Positions 63,943-64,000 of a stretch of DNA of 64,000 nucleotides are shown here, piece after piece. A model generated the notes under the pieces. That model ran no database searches and had not been told where the DNA came from. It saw only the letters and a list, made by a program, of their open reading frames with translations. The position numbers and the translations under genes were made by a program. Source of the DNA: Psychrilyobacter piezotolerans (GTDB lineage: Bacteria > Fusobacteriota > Fusobacteriia > Fusobacteriales > Fusobacteriaceae); contig NZ_QUAJ01000002.1 of NCBI RefSeq assembly GCF_003391055.1, forward strand, positions 143,986-207,985, given 5' to 3'. Position 1 is the first letter of the stretch. Each line of letters opens with the position of its first letter.

Positions 63943-64000
63943 ATGACTACTATTACACTTAAAGATATTCTTACCAACGACAACCTAAAAGCTTTTTTTA
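63943..64000 (+). CDS. Start of a gene running off the right edge, possibly an IS91-like transposase
   Basis: MTTITLKDILTNDNLKAFF is open to the window end. The ITLKDIL opening is reminiscent of the N-terminus of IS91-type transposases, but only 19 codons are visible. There is no RBS; a TATAAT box at 63930 lies just upstream, so the mRNA might be leaderless. The surrounding repeats favour a mobile element. Confidence 0.35.
   Translation, partial: MTTITLKDILTNDNLKAFF

Noticed and set aside
63756..63962. 68-codon ORF near the right edge
   Set aside because: Passes through a repeat, the AAATTGT tandem repeat and a terminator hairpin; no RBS and no protein-like pattern.

Overview
The window looks like chromosomal DNA of an AT-rich, anaerobic, Gram-negative fermenter, most probably a member of the Fusobacteriota (Psychrilyobacter/Ilyobacter/Propionigenium-like; genus not resolved by eye). 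Reasons: a lysine-fermentation segment (lysine 5,6-aminomutase beta subunit next to AtoE/AtoD/AtoA-type genes), a TonB-dependent outer-membrane receptor with TonB, lipoproteins and LysM/M23 envelope enzymes, strong RBSs with some TTG starts, and consensus TTGACA-17-TATAAT promoters.

Layout. 1-3.8 kb (+): end of kamE, a frameshifted short-chain fatty acid permease, CoA-transferase subunits and a MaoC/PhaJ-type hydratase. 4.0-9.4 kb (-): tRNA-Thr and a housekeeping run (M23 peptidase, rho, Ca2+ antiporter, miaB, Ogg2-type glycosylase). 9.4-12.1 kb (+): a strongly promoted KamA-family gene whose substrate residues match glutamate 2,3-aminomutase, and xpt behind a guanine riboswitch. 12.1-28.1 kb (-): one 15-gene aromatic amino acid supercluster: trpEGDCFBA behind a Trp-Trp-Trp leader peptide, then aroF-tyrA-aroB-aroA-aroC-pheA-aroE-aminotransferase behind a second leader peptide carrying Phe, Tyr, Trp and Tyr codons. 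28.1-33.3 kb: vitamin B12 uptake (BtuB-like receptor with cobalamin riboswitch, a short PduO-like protein, BtuC, BtuD). 33.3-36.3 kb: a decaying Pel polysaccharide operon (pelD, pelE, internally deleted pelF) and an outer-membrane-protein remnant. 36.4-48.8 kb (-): PBP1A, gpmI, tpiA, a GH13-like lipoprotein lacking the usual catalytic aspartate, comF, yraN, rnhB, rluD and a YeiH-type membrane protein. 48.9-52.8 kb: an HD-domain gene remnant, then a second cobalamin riboswitch controlling a BtuF fusion, cobyric acid synthase and TonB. 52.8-55.3 kb (+): an ABC transporter behind a leader peptide with five consecutive His codons, so probably a histidine importer. 55.4-63.1 kb (-): Cys-rich protein, sfsA, glyA, an ECF sigma/membrane protein/Spy-like cassette, an exported-protein pair, ispG and an ankyrin lipoprotein. 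The right end is a nest of dispersed intergenic repeats followed by the start of a possible transposase gene.

The regulatory theme is RNA-level control: three ribosome-sensing leader peptides (Trp, mixed aromatic, His), two cobalamin riboswitches (one seemingly translational, one with a terminator) and a purine riboswitch. The B12 genes are split over two loci with their own riboswitches and fit the B12-dependent aminomutase at the left edge. Two unrelated structured repeat families occur once each at 16.4 and 32.1 kb and again side by side at 63.4-63.8 kb.
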